Origin: a virus
Reading direction: 5' to 3' (one strand)
Virus record (IMG/VR): IMGVR_UViG_3300042301_004453
Location: 1 to 60,166 of that record
DNA length: 60,166 nucleotides
Below, in pieces: positions 1 to 8,209 of the stretch (positions are counted from its first letter, which is position 1; the number at the start of each line of letters is the position of its first letter). The translations under genes and the position numbers were made by a program. The notes under the pieces were generated by a model, which did not search any database, had not been told where the DNA came from, and was given only the letters and a program-made list of their open reading frames with translations.

Positions 1-1
1 T

Positions 2-3000
2 GGTTCTTCTGGATCGACTGGATCAAATGGTACGGTTGGTGCTTCAGCTAACTCAGGTAGTTCAGCCACTTCAGGTACATCTGCGACTTCAGGTTCAGCT
101 GGTACAAATGGTTTATCTCAATTGAGTGGTAGTGCGGGTTCTTCAGGTTCATCAGCATCTTCTGGTACAAGTGGATCAAACGGTACGAGCGGTAACTCAG
201 GATTGAGTGCAAATAGCGGATCTTCAGCATCTTCAGGTTCTTCTGGAACAAACGGTACTTCAGGTTTGAGTAGATCTTCAGGTTCATCAGGAACTTCAGG
301 ATCTTCAGGAACAAATGGTACAGATGGTGCTTCTGCTTTAAGTAAATCAAGTGGTACATCAGGTAGTTCAGGATCAACTGGTACTGCGGGTACTGATGGT
401 ATTTCTAGAATAGCAGGTTTTGCTGGAACTTCTGGAACATCCGCAACTTCGGGTACTATTGGTACAGTTGGTAACAATGGTGCTAGTAATAATTCAGGTT
501 CTTCAGGATCAAGTGCTTCTTCTGGAACAAACGGTACAACAGGTACATCTGGTTTATCAAGATTGTCAGGTTCTTCAGCAACAGCTGGAACATCAGGTAC
601 TTCAGGTACAGATGGTCAATCAGCTTTAAGTGATACTTCTGGTAGCTCAGGTTCATCAGGAACAACTGGTACTTCTGGTACAGATGGTGTTGGTGGTTTA
701 AGTAGATTATCTGCAACATCAGGATCAAGTGGTTCAACTGGTACAAACGGTACAACTGGTAACGCAGGTGCTAACGGTGCAAGTGCTTTATCAGGAACTT
801 CAGGTTCAACTGGTACAGCTGGTACAAACGGTTTACCTGTTCCTTCTGGAACAAGTAACGTATCAGGAACTTCAGGTTCAACTGGTACTAATGGTACGAA
901 TGGTGCTGCGGGTAATAATGCAATAAGCGCATTGAGTGGTTCTTCAGGGTCAACTGGTACAAATGGTACAAATGGTGTAAACGGTGGTAATGGTTTATCA
1001 GCGAACTCAGGTTCTTCAGGATCAACTGGTACAAACGGTACTAATGGTAACTCAGGTAATAACGCTATAAGCGGAGCTTCTGGATCGTCAGGTTCTAACG
1101 GTACAAATGGTACAGTTGGTTTAATGGCTAACTCAGGTGCTTCTGGTTCTTCTGGTTCTTCAGGAACAAACGGTACAACAGGTACTTCTGGATTAAGTAG
1201 GTTAGCTGGATCTTCAGCAACATCTGGAACTTCTGGTACATCAGGTACAGATGGTCAGTCAGCTTTAAGTGATACGTCAGGATCCTCTGGTTCTGCTGGT
1301 AGTACAGGTACTTCGGGTACGGATGGTGTATCTGGTTTAAGTAGATTGTCAGGTTCTTCAGGTTCTTCAGGTTCAAATGGTACTTCAGGTAACGCTGGTA
1401 ACATTGGTGCTTCTGCTTTAAGCGGTTCTTCAGGATCAACTGGTACTAATGGTACTGGTGGTGTGGCTGGATTAAATGGTATTAGCGCTGTTTCAGGTTC
1501 AAGCGGATCTTCAGGAACTGCTGGTAATAGTGGTTTGGGTGGATCTTCAGGAACATCTGGTTCCTCAGGTACTTCAGGTACTGCGGGTGCTTCAGGTTCA
1601 TCACGATTAAGTGGTTCTTCAGGAACTTCAGGTTCTAATGGTACTTCAGGTAATGCTGGTAACATTGGTGCTTCAGCTAATAGTGGTTCTTCAGGATCAA
1701 CAGGTACAAATGGTACTATCGGTATGAACGGTAATTCTGGTAATTCTGGATTAAGCGGAACTAACGGTTCCACAGGTACAAACGGTAACAATGGTGCTAA
1801 CGGTAACTCTGGTAACAGTGGTTTATCAGGATCAACTGGTACAAACGGTACAACTGGTAATAACGGTAATGCTGGTGGAAATGGTAACTCAGCGGTGAGT
1901 GGAACATCAGGTTCATCAGGTACAGGTGGTACAAATGGTTTACCTGTTCCTTCTGGTACAAGTACTCTTTCAGGTTCTTCAGGATCAAGTGGTACGAATG
2001 GTACAAATGGTGCTGCGGGTAATATTGGCGCAAGTGCATTAAGCGGATCTTCAGGATCAACTGGTACAAATGGTACTATAGGTATGAACGGTAATTCTGG
2101 TAACTCTGGATTAAGTGGTACAAATGGTTCTTCAGGTACAAACGGTAATAACGGTGGTAACGGTGTAAGTGGTTTATCTGGTTTATCGGGTTCTAATGGA
2201 ACTGTCGGTACATCAGGTGCTAGTGGTGCTAATGGTACAAGTGGTTTATCAGGTTCTTCAGGATCAACTGGTACGGGTGGTGCTAGTGGGTTAAGTGGTG
2301 TAAGTGGTCTATCAGGTTCTTCAGGATCAACTGGTACGGGTGGTACTGGCGGTAACAACGGTAATAATGCCATAAGTGGTGCTTCAGGTTCTTCTGGATC
2401 TAACGGTACAAATGGTACTGTTGGTTTAATGGCTAACTCAGGTGCCTCAGGATCTTCAGGATCTTCAGGAACAAATGGTACAACAGGTACTTCTGGATTG
2501 AGTAGACTTTCTGGTTCTTCTGGATCAAGCGGGTCAACTGGTACAAATGGTCAATCAGGTGCTAGTGGTGTAAGTGGTCTATCAGGTTCTTCAGGATCAA
2601 CTGGTACAAATGGTACTGGCGGTAACAGTGGTAACAATGGTGCTGGTGGCGTTTCAGGTGTAAGTGGTACTAACGGTACTACTGGTACTGCGGGTCTTTC
2701 TGGTGGTGTTGGTCTTGGTGGTGAATCAGGTGAAAGTGGTACAAACGGTTCAACTGGTACAAACGGTACTTCAGGTACTGCGGGTGCTTCAGGTTCATCA
2801 CGATTAAGTGGTTCTTCAGCAACTTCAGGTTCTTCTGGAACTTCAGGAACTGCTGGTTTATCAGGTTCTTCTGGATCTTCTGGTTCAGGTGGTACATCAG
2901 GTACTTCTGGATTAAACAGATTATCAGGTGCTTCAGGTTCTTCTGGATCTTCTGGTTCTGATGGTACTACTGGTAATACAGGTATTAACGGTCAAAGTAG

Positions 3001-3420
3001 ATTATCAGCAACTTCAGGATCTTCAGGAACAAACGGTACAACTGGTAATAGTGGTAACAACGGTGTTAACGGTACATCAGCTGTAAGTGGTACTTCAGGT
3101 ACTTCAGGGGCTGGTACGTCAGGTATTGGCCAAAACGGTACATCAGGTGCTAACGGTACATCAGGTACAACAGGTACAACAGGTACAGTAGGTAGGGGTG
3201 GAACTAGTGGTCAATCTAATACTAACGGTTCATCAGGTACTTCAGGTTTATCTAATACATCAGGATCAAACGGAACATCAGGTACTTCAGGTAGAAATGG
3301 TACGGCAGGTACTATGGGTGCTGGTGCTACATCAGGTGCTAATGGTTCAAACGGTACATCAGGTGCTGCTGGTACAAGTGGTCAATCAATCAGTGGTACA
3401 TCAGGTATCAGTGGTGGTTC
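2..3420 (+). repeat. Gly-X-Y coding repeat array with long internal duplications
   Basis: GGT/GGA codons recur every nine bases through most of the region. Long near-copies sit on top of the triplet pattern: about 511-660 with 1147-1290 (offset 639), about 1067-1209 with 2372-2514 (offset 1305), and about 1663-1785 with 2023-2145 (offset 360). All offsets are multiples of three, so the frame is preserved. Synonymous differences between copies suggest the duplications are not very recent. Confidence 0.85.
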
Positions 3421-3868
3421 ATTTACAAGCCAACCTGATTACTTAGTTAGAACAGTAAGCACAACTCAAGTACAAAGTGTTAGCTTCTTGAAAGCTGATA
3501 TGACCAACACTAGATTAGGTATCAATAACGCTTCTCCTTCATACACATTGGATGTTAATGGTGATATATACGCTTCTGGTAACGTTATAGCTTACTCGGA
3601 TGAAAGAGTTAAAGAAAACGTTGTAACTATTAGCGATGCCTTGAATAAAGTAAGAAGTATGAGAGGTGTTAACTATACAAGAAAAGATATAGAAGACAAA
3701 TCGTTACAAATGGGTGTGATTGCACAAGAAGTTCAAAAAGTTATTCCAGAGGTTATTTCAATGAGAGAATCTGATGGTCACTTAGCAGTTGCATACGCAA
3801 ACATGGTAGGTCTACTTATCGAAGCGATAAAAGACTTGGATAAAGAAATCCAAAGTTTAAAGAAATAA
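2..3868 (+). CDS. Giant Gly-X-Y repeat tail fibre with C-terminal S74 chaperone domain (5' partial)
   Basis: The reading frame is open from the first bases of the window, so the N-terminus is missing and the TTG at 122 is internal. About 1,140 codons are almost entirely Gly-X-Y triplets with X/Y mostly Ser, Thr, Asn or Ala and essentially no proline. They are punctuated by less polar breaks such as GLSRLS, ALSD and GLPVPS. The last ~140 residues are normal sequence: a short beta-rich stretch (LDVNGDIYASGNV), then SDERVKE, MGVIAQEVQKVIPEV and a C-terminal helix. This is the peptidase S74 / endosialidase intramolecular chaperone, which trimerises fibres and then cuts itself off before the Ser of the SDE motif (codon 3596-3598). 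The role is inferred as a long virion fibre or adhesin. The Ser/Thr-rich shaft would be a good O-glycan acceptor for the enzymes encoded just downstream on the other strand. Confidence 0.85.
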   Translation, partial: GSSGSTGSNGTVGASANSGSSATSGTSATSGSAGTNGLSQLSGSAGSSGSSASSGTSGSNGTSGNSGLSANSGSSASSGSSGTNGTSGLSRSSGSSGTSGSSGTNGTDGASALSKSSGTSGSSGSTGTAGTDGISRIAGFAGTSGTSATSGTIGTVGNNGASNNSGSSGSSASSGTNGTTGTSGLSRLSGSSATAGTSGTSGTDGQSALSDTSGSSGSSGTTGTSGTDGVGGLSRLSATSGSSGSTGTNGTTGNAGANGASALSGTSGSTGTAGTNGLPVPSGTSNVSGTSGSTGTNGTNGAAGNNAISALSGSSGSTGTNGTNGVNGGNGLSANSGSSGSTGTNGTNGNSGNNAISGASGSSGSNGTNGTVGLMANSGASGSSGSSGTNGTTGTSGLSRLAGSSATSGTSGTSGTDGQSALSDTSGSSGSAGSTGTSGTDGVSGLSRLSGSSGSSGSNGTSGNAGNIGASALSGSSGSTGTNGTGGVAGLNGISAVSGSSGSSGTAGNSGLGGSSGTSGSSGTSGTAGASGSSRLSGSSGTSGSNGTSGNAGNIGASANSGSSGSTGTNGTIGMNGNSGNSGLSGTNGSTGTNGNNGANGNSGNSGLSGSTGTNGTTGNNGNAGGNGNSAVSGTSGSSGTGGTNGLPVPSGTSTLSGSSGSSGTNGTNGAAGNIGASALSGSSGSTGTNGTIGMNGNSGNSGLSGTNGSSGTNGNNGGNGVSGLSGLSGSNGTVGTSGASGANGTSGLSGSSGSTGTGGASGLSGVSGLSGSSGSTGTGGTGGNNGNNAISGASGSSGSNGTNGTVGLMANSGASGSSGSSGTNGTTGTSGLSRLSGSSGSSGSTGTNGQSGASGVSGLSGSSGSTGTNGTGGNSGNNGAGGVSGVSGTNGTTGTAGLSGGVGLGGESGESGTNGSTGTNGTSGTAGASGSSRLSGSSATSGSSGTSGTAGLSGSSGSSGSGGTSGTSGLNRLSGASGSSGSSGSDGTTGNTGINGQSRLSATSGSSGTNGTTGNSGNNGVNGTSAVSGTSGTSGAGTSGIGQNGTSGANGTSGTTGTTGTVGRGGTSGQSNTNGSSGTSGLSNTSGSNGTSGTSGRNGTAGTMGAGATSGANGSNGTSGAAGTSGQSISGTSGISGGSFTSQPDYLVRTVSTTQVQSVSFLKADMTNTRLGINNASPSYTLDVNGDIYASGNVIAYSDERVKENVVTISDALNKVRSMRGVNYTRKDIEDKSLQMGVIAQEVQKVIPEVISMRESDGHLAVAYANMVGLLIEAIKDLDKEIQSLKK

Positions 3869-3870
3869 GA

Positions 3871-3897
3871 AAAGGGGCCTAGCGCCCCTTTTTTTAT
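3871..3897. terminator. Bidirectional terminator between convergent genes
   Basis: The stem AAGGGGC/GCCCCTT with a CTAGC loop is followed by a T-run on the + strand and preceded by an A-run, so it works on both strands. It separates the fibre gene (+) from the end of the minus-strand peptidase gene and overlaps the stop codon of the latter. Confidence 0.85.
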
Positions 3898-4727
3898 TTT
3901 CGTAATCCATTAAGTGATTTTAAAGCCCTCTCTTTGACCCTTTCCTTGTCGATTCTGACATTTTCATCAATAAATGGGTACTTTATATTACCCAGGGATG
4001 AAATGATCTCTAAAGCGATATTTTTGGCTTGTTGTACAAAACCGACACTGACATATTCAAGACTTGAATGCATGTTATAATAACCAACTGAATAATTGAT
4101 ACATGAAAAGTCGTAGAAAGCCCCTAAAATGCTGACATCTGTATATGGGTGTCTACCCAAAGAGTAATCACCCATGTAATCTTCTAAGATTGGTTGAATT
4201 GTTTTATAAAAATCGCCCTCTTCATCAAATAATTTAACACCATTACAATAATGCGTTACCCAATCATTTTCTGGTGCATCAAATTGAAGGGTGTAACCAA
4301 CGTTTTCGAAGAATGTTTCATCTGAAAGTATTGAACCAAAACAACCATATTCTTCTGAAACAAAAAATGCTGCTTTAAGTACCTCAACACGTTCAAGCAA
4401 CTCAAGACAAACATATACACCCGCCTTATTATCACCACCACAACCAGTTCTTTTTTTAGAACCCTTTTCAACAGCGTATAAAATATCCTTGTCATCCTCA
4501 CGTTCAAGGATATCCATTTCAACAATCCTATGAACTGAATCTGTATGGGCAACAACACAAGGATAATGATCAGCAACACCTTTTGTTACAAAGATATTAC
4601 CGTGTTCATCAACAACATAATCTAAATTACTTTCACTAAGATATCTTGTTATTTTTGCTATAAGATATTGTTCTTGCCCACAATAGGTTGGGGTGGATAA
4701 GATATCAATTAATTTTTCTTTACTCAT
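3894..4727 (-). CDS. M20/M28-like di-zinc metallopeptidase
   Basis: This 277-residue protein carries a full set of co-catalytic zinc-peptidase signatures in order: H61-T-D63 (AHTDS), D99 in GCGGDNKAG, E125-E126 in VSEEYGCFGS, D150 in QFDAPEND, and H220 in YNMHSSLEY. This matches the M20/M28/M42 amidohydrolase fold; it is shorter than most M20 enzymes and has no obvious dimerisation (lid) domain. No signal peptide is visible, so it probably acts in the cytoplasm or after lysis. It overlaps the upstream glucosaminidase gene by 8 bases, which suggests translational coupling and a shared role in cell-wall peptide degradation. An aminopeptidase or desuccinylase-type role remains possible. Confidence 0.7.
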   Translation of the reverse strand: MSKEKLIDILSTPTYCGQEQYLIAKITRYLSESNLDYVVDEHGNIFVTKGVADHYPCVVAHTDSVHRIVEMDILEREDDKDILYAVEKGSKKRTGCGGDNKAGVYVCLELLERVEVLKAAFFVSEEYGCFGSILSDETFFENVGYTLQFDAPENDWVTHYCNGVKLFDEEGDFYKTIQPILEDYMGDYSLGRHPYTDVSILGAFYDFSCINYSVGYYNMHSSLEYVSVGFVQQAKNIALEIISSLGNIKYPFIDENVRIDKERVKERALKSLNGLRK

Positions 4728-5289
4728 TAAAATATGATTTTAATTTTTGTTCTTTTATAACGCTTTTTAATTTTGCTATGTACGTTGGTGATTCAGCGTA
4801 ATTGGCACCTAAATATAATAAATATTTTTCTTCACTGTTAATCCCGTTTAAATAAGAGGCTTGAAAATAAGCCATATCTAATACACAATCTTGCCACTTA
4901 TTATAATAGGCAAAATTATTTTTTGATTCTGCGGCAGTTGTCATTCTGCTTCTAGCTTGTCGCATACCAAATAAGTTGTTGTTTTCCTTAAATAAATTAC
5001 TTTTACCCAAACCACTTTCCATGATAGCCTGGGCCATGACAATATAAGGAAATTTAACGTTTTTGTTTTTTAATTCTTCAACAAATCTTTCTTTGGAGAA
5101 TTTATCCTTTTCTTTTTGAAGATTTATAATCCTAACACCATTTTCAAAATTGTCTAATGTGTCTGATTGGAAATATCTACCAATAAAAAAGGAACCAACC
5201 ATCAATAAAATGGTGGTTCCCAGTGCTATTCTTATACCCAATTTGTTCTTGACAAATTTGAGCTGATTTTCGTCATATTTATAAAACAT
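4720..5289 (-). CDS. Membrane-anchored N-acetylglucosaminidase-like endolysin
   Basis: The first ATG (5289) gives 189 residues; a longer frame from a TTG at 5319 looks like an extension. A single transmembrane segment spans about residues 19-38, after a short positively charged N-terminus. The C-terminal domain resembles the glucosaminidase family (FlgJ/LytG-like), with the catalytic-type Glu in AQAIMESGLGKS (E91), then NNNLFGMRQ and a YNKWQDCVLDMAYF block. It probably cleaves peptidoglycan glycan strands at lysis, exported and tethered by its N-terminal helix like signal-anchor endolysins. It lies between the sugar-transfer cassette and the coupled peptidase gene. Confidence 0.7.
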   Translation of the reverse strand: MFYKYDENQLKFVKNKLGIRIALGTTILLMVGSFFIGRYFQSDTLDNFENGVRIINLQKEKDKFSKERFVEELKNKNVKFPYIVMAQAIMESGLGKSNLFKENNNLFGMRQARSRMTTAAESKNNFAYYNKWQDCVLDMAYFQASYLNGINSEEKYLLYLGANYAESPTYIAKLKSVIKEQKLKSYFNE

Positions 5290-5325
5290 AGTTGTTACTA
5301 TTATATGTAATAGCAACAAATATAC

Positions 5326-6603
5326 CTAAAAAAACTTACCAAAAAAACTTTTTTTCTCTTTTTTTTCTGAAATTTCTTCGGTGACCTCTTGAATAACCTC
5401 TTCTTTTTTACTTAAAAGTCTATCAACAGCATCTATAACTGTTTGAGTTTTAATGGTTTTAGAACATTCAAAATGTCTTGGTGTGTCTTTGTGATCTGGA
5501 CACCACTCCCAATCACCTGGGTTTAACCAATGTCTGTTAAAACATCCATTACAGATATTTTGGTCTGGGTTAAAGATTCTTTCACAGTCAGCAAACTCAG
5601 ATAATGGGTAACTAAATCCAGAAATAAGGACAGTTGGTGTTCCAATAGCCCAAGATAACCAACTTAATCCACTACCAAGGCCGATAAATGCTGATGCGTG
5701 TTTAATATCGATCATTCTATCAATAAGATCAATGTGACCACCAGTTTTATCAATAACATTTTTCAATGTACCGCCAAGTTTTGAATCATGCCAAGCATCA
5801 CCTAATTTTTCGGAAGTAATCATAACAACTTTATAACCGTTATTATTTAAATGATCGATAACACCTTGCCATCCACCTGGATGATTCCAATATTTAGCGT
5901 GCGCTGATGCGTGTGGTGCAATGATTACATATTTACCATCAATTCGACTAGGTTCATCTGGTACAAATACCTTTGGTTTAACCTCTACATAATCTAAACC
6001 TAAAATACATGAACTACTTTCTTGTAATGGGTGTTGTTTAAAGTCAATTGGTATTTTGGTTTTAACAACTTCTTTGTTATCATAGAACCAACCAATCTTA
6101 TACATAGCGTACAAATCAATCACAGGTGTACCAGGTTTAACAAATTCAATTTCTGGGTACATTTGCTCAAACCATTCATTATGGAATGTTGAACACAATA
6201 CCTTACAGCCGTGTTTCTTTCTAAACTCATCCGCATAAGGGAACCAAGCCATTGTATCGCCAACAGCAGAACTGTCCAAGTGGATATAAACTCGCTTGTC
6301 TTTGCAATCATATGTGTGTTCAAAAACTAATTCGTTAGTATCTAATTCATATACTTTAATATTCCACTCAATAAAATATTCAATAGCACTTTTAGTCCAC
6401 ATATTATTTGTGATCTCAGATACGTGATGAACTTGCCCAGTTTTATTATCAGAAAAAACAACCTTGTATTTTTTTGATATTGGTCCTTTAATTTCGCATA
6501 AAGCACCGTTAACAAAATGTACGATGAATGAATTAGATGGTTGTTTGTAATCTCTTGCTAAGATTTCGGTATTATTGTATTCGTTAATTAAGATGTCCTT
6601 CAT
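5326..6603 (-). CDS. TibC/BAHT-like protein O-heptosyltransferase (GT9-related)
   Basis: The 425-residue protein has a beta-rich N-terminal ~100 residues, then the IHLDSSAVGDTMAW motif (D110 within it), STFHNEWF, and YPEIEFVKPGT. A GT-B second half follows with IIAPHASAHAKYWN and FIGLGSGLSWLSWAIGTPTVLISG. A four-cysteine cluster follows: C351-x2-C354-x13-C368-x11-C380. This architecture matches bacterial autotransporter heptosyltransferases (TibC, AAH, BAHT), dodecameric enzymes whose cysteines bind iron and which transfer heptose from ADP-heptose to Ser of repeat adhesins. The C-terminal tail is lysine-rich. It overlaps the carbamoyltransferase gene by 20 bases. That it acts on the phage's own repeat fibre is inferred. 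Confidence 0.75.
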   Translation of the reverse strand: MKDILINEYNNTEILARDYKQPSNSFIVHFVNGALCEIKGPISKKYKVVFSDNKTGQVHHVSEITNNMWTKSAIEYFIEWNIKVYELDTNELVFEHTYDCKDKRVYIHLDSSAVGDTMAWFPYADEFRKKHGCKVLCSTFHNEWFEQMYPEIEFVKPGTPVIDLYAMYKIGWFYDNKEVVKTKIPIDFKQHPLQESSSCILGLDYVEVKPKVFVPDEPSRIDGKYVIIAPHASAHAKYWNHPGGWQGVIDHLNNNGYKVVMITSEKLGDAWHDSKLGGTLKNVIDKTGGHIDLIDRMIDIKHASAFIGLGSGLSWLSWAIGTPTVLISGFSYPLSEFADCERIFNPDQNICNGCFNRHWLNPGDWEWCPDHKDTPRHFECSKTIKTQTVIDAVDRLLSKKEEVIQEVTEEISEKKEKKSFFGKFF

Positions 6604-8209
6604 ATTTTCTATAGATAAAATTATTTATTATTAATAAGTCAACGATATCATTCTCTAAATGGTTGAATGCTTCGCTCGGGTGGCATACGATTGGTTCTTC
6701 GTGTACATTAAATGATGTGTTTAAAAGAACTGGCACACCCGTTAATTTATTATATTCGTCAAGAACCCTGTAAAATGTTGGGTTGCTTGTTTTAGTAACT
6801 ATTTGTATTCTAGCTGTTTTATCCTTAGGGTGAACAACTGTTGGTATTCTGTCAACCCATTCAGGTCTTGTATCATACAACATAGTCATAAATTCAGCTG
6901 TGTATCTCGATTTAGTGACATTAAAAATTGTATCAGCATGTTCTTCCATAACAGCTGGTGCAAATGGCATAAAATCGTTTCTTTGGAGTTTATTGTTAAT
7001 CTTATCGTAGGTATCTGGGTTGGTGACCTCTCCGATAATACTTCTATTACCTAAAGCCCTAGGCCCATGTTCATATCTACCATTAAACATACCCATAATC
7101 TTACCCTCAGCTAAGTATTTTGCGGCTAATTCTGGTGTAAATATTTCTCTTGAGAACTTATTCTGATCCCAGTAATCTTCACCAACTTCAGCATCTGTGT
7201 ATGATGTACCCATAAACATATTATCCAATTTAAATGGTTTAAAATCTGGGGTAAACATTTTATGTACCATCAAAGCACAACCAAGTGGACAACCCTCATC
7301 ACCCATTGGGGGTGCAACAAACATTTCATCAACCCAATATAACTCATTGATGCGTTTATTTAATTTTACGTTAGCAAATACACCACCAGCTACAGCGACT
7401 TTTTTAACATTTGGGTACATATTGTGTAGGTTATTGAATACTTGTAATATTTTTTCCTCAAAAACTAACTGACCTGTATACGCTAAGTCAGCTTTTGTCC
7501 CGAAAAATACTTTAGAACCTAATTTTTTATAGTAGTTAGTGTAAAAATCAGCATACACTTGACCAAGTAATACATCTGATTGATCTTTATCTGTGTGTAT
7601 ACCCTCAATTTTAATACATTCATTGAATGCTTGGTATGAGATAGTGTCGTGTCTACCATGTGCGGCCATACCAACAACCTTACCTTCATCTTTAAGTCTT
7701 CTAAAGCCTAAAAATTCTGTTAACATCGCATAATAATGACCAAAAGATTTTCTTGTTAAATCCAATCCATCGATGTATTCTAAATTACCGTTAGATCCGA
7801 TAAAATATTTTGCGCTATATTGTCCACCGCTAGCGTCCATTGTAACAACAAGTGTATCTTCATCAAACCCACTCATATAATAAGCCGTACCAGCGTGTGA
7901 ATCATGGTGATCAATGAAAATATATTTTTGTTCTGGGAATAAACCCAACCCCATACTTTCCCAAAAAATTTTAACTTCGTGTTTTGGATAATAGCTGGTG
8001 ATATAGTCGACAGAACTTGGATCAAGGTTAAATTTTTTAATAGCCTCGATTATTGATAATTTAGGGTATCTAAAATAATCACTATAAAAATCTTTGTGTA
8101 CTTTTACCCTTGAGTGTCTTTCTTCTTCTAAAGAAAAAATAATTTTACCGTTTTCTATTAAGCTTATACCACAAGAATGTGATCCAGCTGAAAGTGCTAA
8201 TATTTTCAT
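6584..8209 (-). CDS. NodU/CmcH/TobZ-family carbamoyltransferase
   Basis: The full-length 541-residue enzyme has an N-terminal YrdC/Kae1-like ASKHA half with IDHHDSHAGTAY (H101, H102, D103, H105), TMDASGGQ and AGGVFANVKLN (about 274-284). The C-terminal carbamoyltransferase half carries NGRYEHGPRALGNRS (376-390). The family uses carbamoyl phosphate and ATP to put a carbamoyl group on a hydroxyl, usually of a sugar. The gene sits between a GT4 glycosyltransferase and the heptosyltransferase-like gene, with overlaps of 1 and 20 bases, so it is likely to carbamoylate the sugar that these enzymes add. Confidence 0.9.
   Translation of the reverse strand: MKILALSAGSHSCGISLIENGKIIFSLEEERHSRVKVHKDFYSDYFRYPKLSIIEAIKKFNLDPSSVDYITSYYPKHEVKIFWESMGLGLFPEQKYIFIDHHDSHAGTAYYMSGFDEDTLVVTMDASGGQYSAKYFIGSNGNLEYIDGLDLTRKSFGHYYAMLTEFLGFRRLKDEGKVVGMAAHGRHDTISYQAFNECIKIEGIHTDKDQSDVLLGQVYADFYTNYYKKLGSKVFFGTKADLAYTGQLVFEEKILQVFNNLHNMYPNVKKVAVAGGVFANVKLNKRINELYWVDEMFVAPPMGDEGCPLGCALMVHKMFTPDFKPFKLDNMFMGTSYTDAEVGEDYWDQNKFSREIFTPELAAKYLAEGKIMGMFNGRYEHGPRALGNRSIIGEVTNPDTYDKINNKLQRNDFMPFAPAVMEEHADTIFNVTKSRYTAEFMTMLYDTRPEWVDRIPTVVHPKDKTARIQIVTKTSNPTFYRVLDEYNKLTGVPVLLNTSFNVHEEPIVCHPSEAFNHLENDIVDLLIINNFIYRKYEGHLN

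Noticed and set aside
48-2373. Long minus-strand reading frames (Pro/Val/Glu-rich and Tyr/Leu-rich) opposite the fibre gene
   Set aside because: They mirror the Gly-Ser-Thr triplets of the + strand and are produced by the codon bias of the repeat.
1-3420. Possible CRISPR array or satellite repeat
   Set aside because: The repeats are in-frame codon triplets of one protein; no constant repeat/variable spacer layout is present.
5317-5343. A TATATTTG box upstream of the glucosaminidase gene as a promoter
   Set aside because: The nearest TTTG is only 15 bases away, and the gene is closely packed behind the heptosyltransferase gene, so read-through is more likely.
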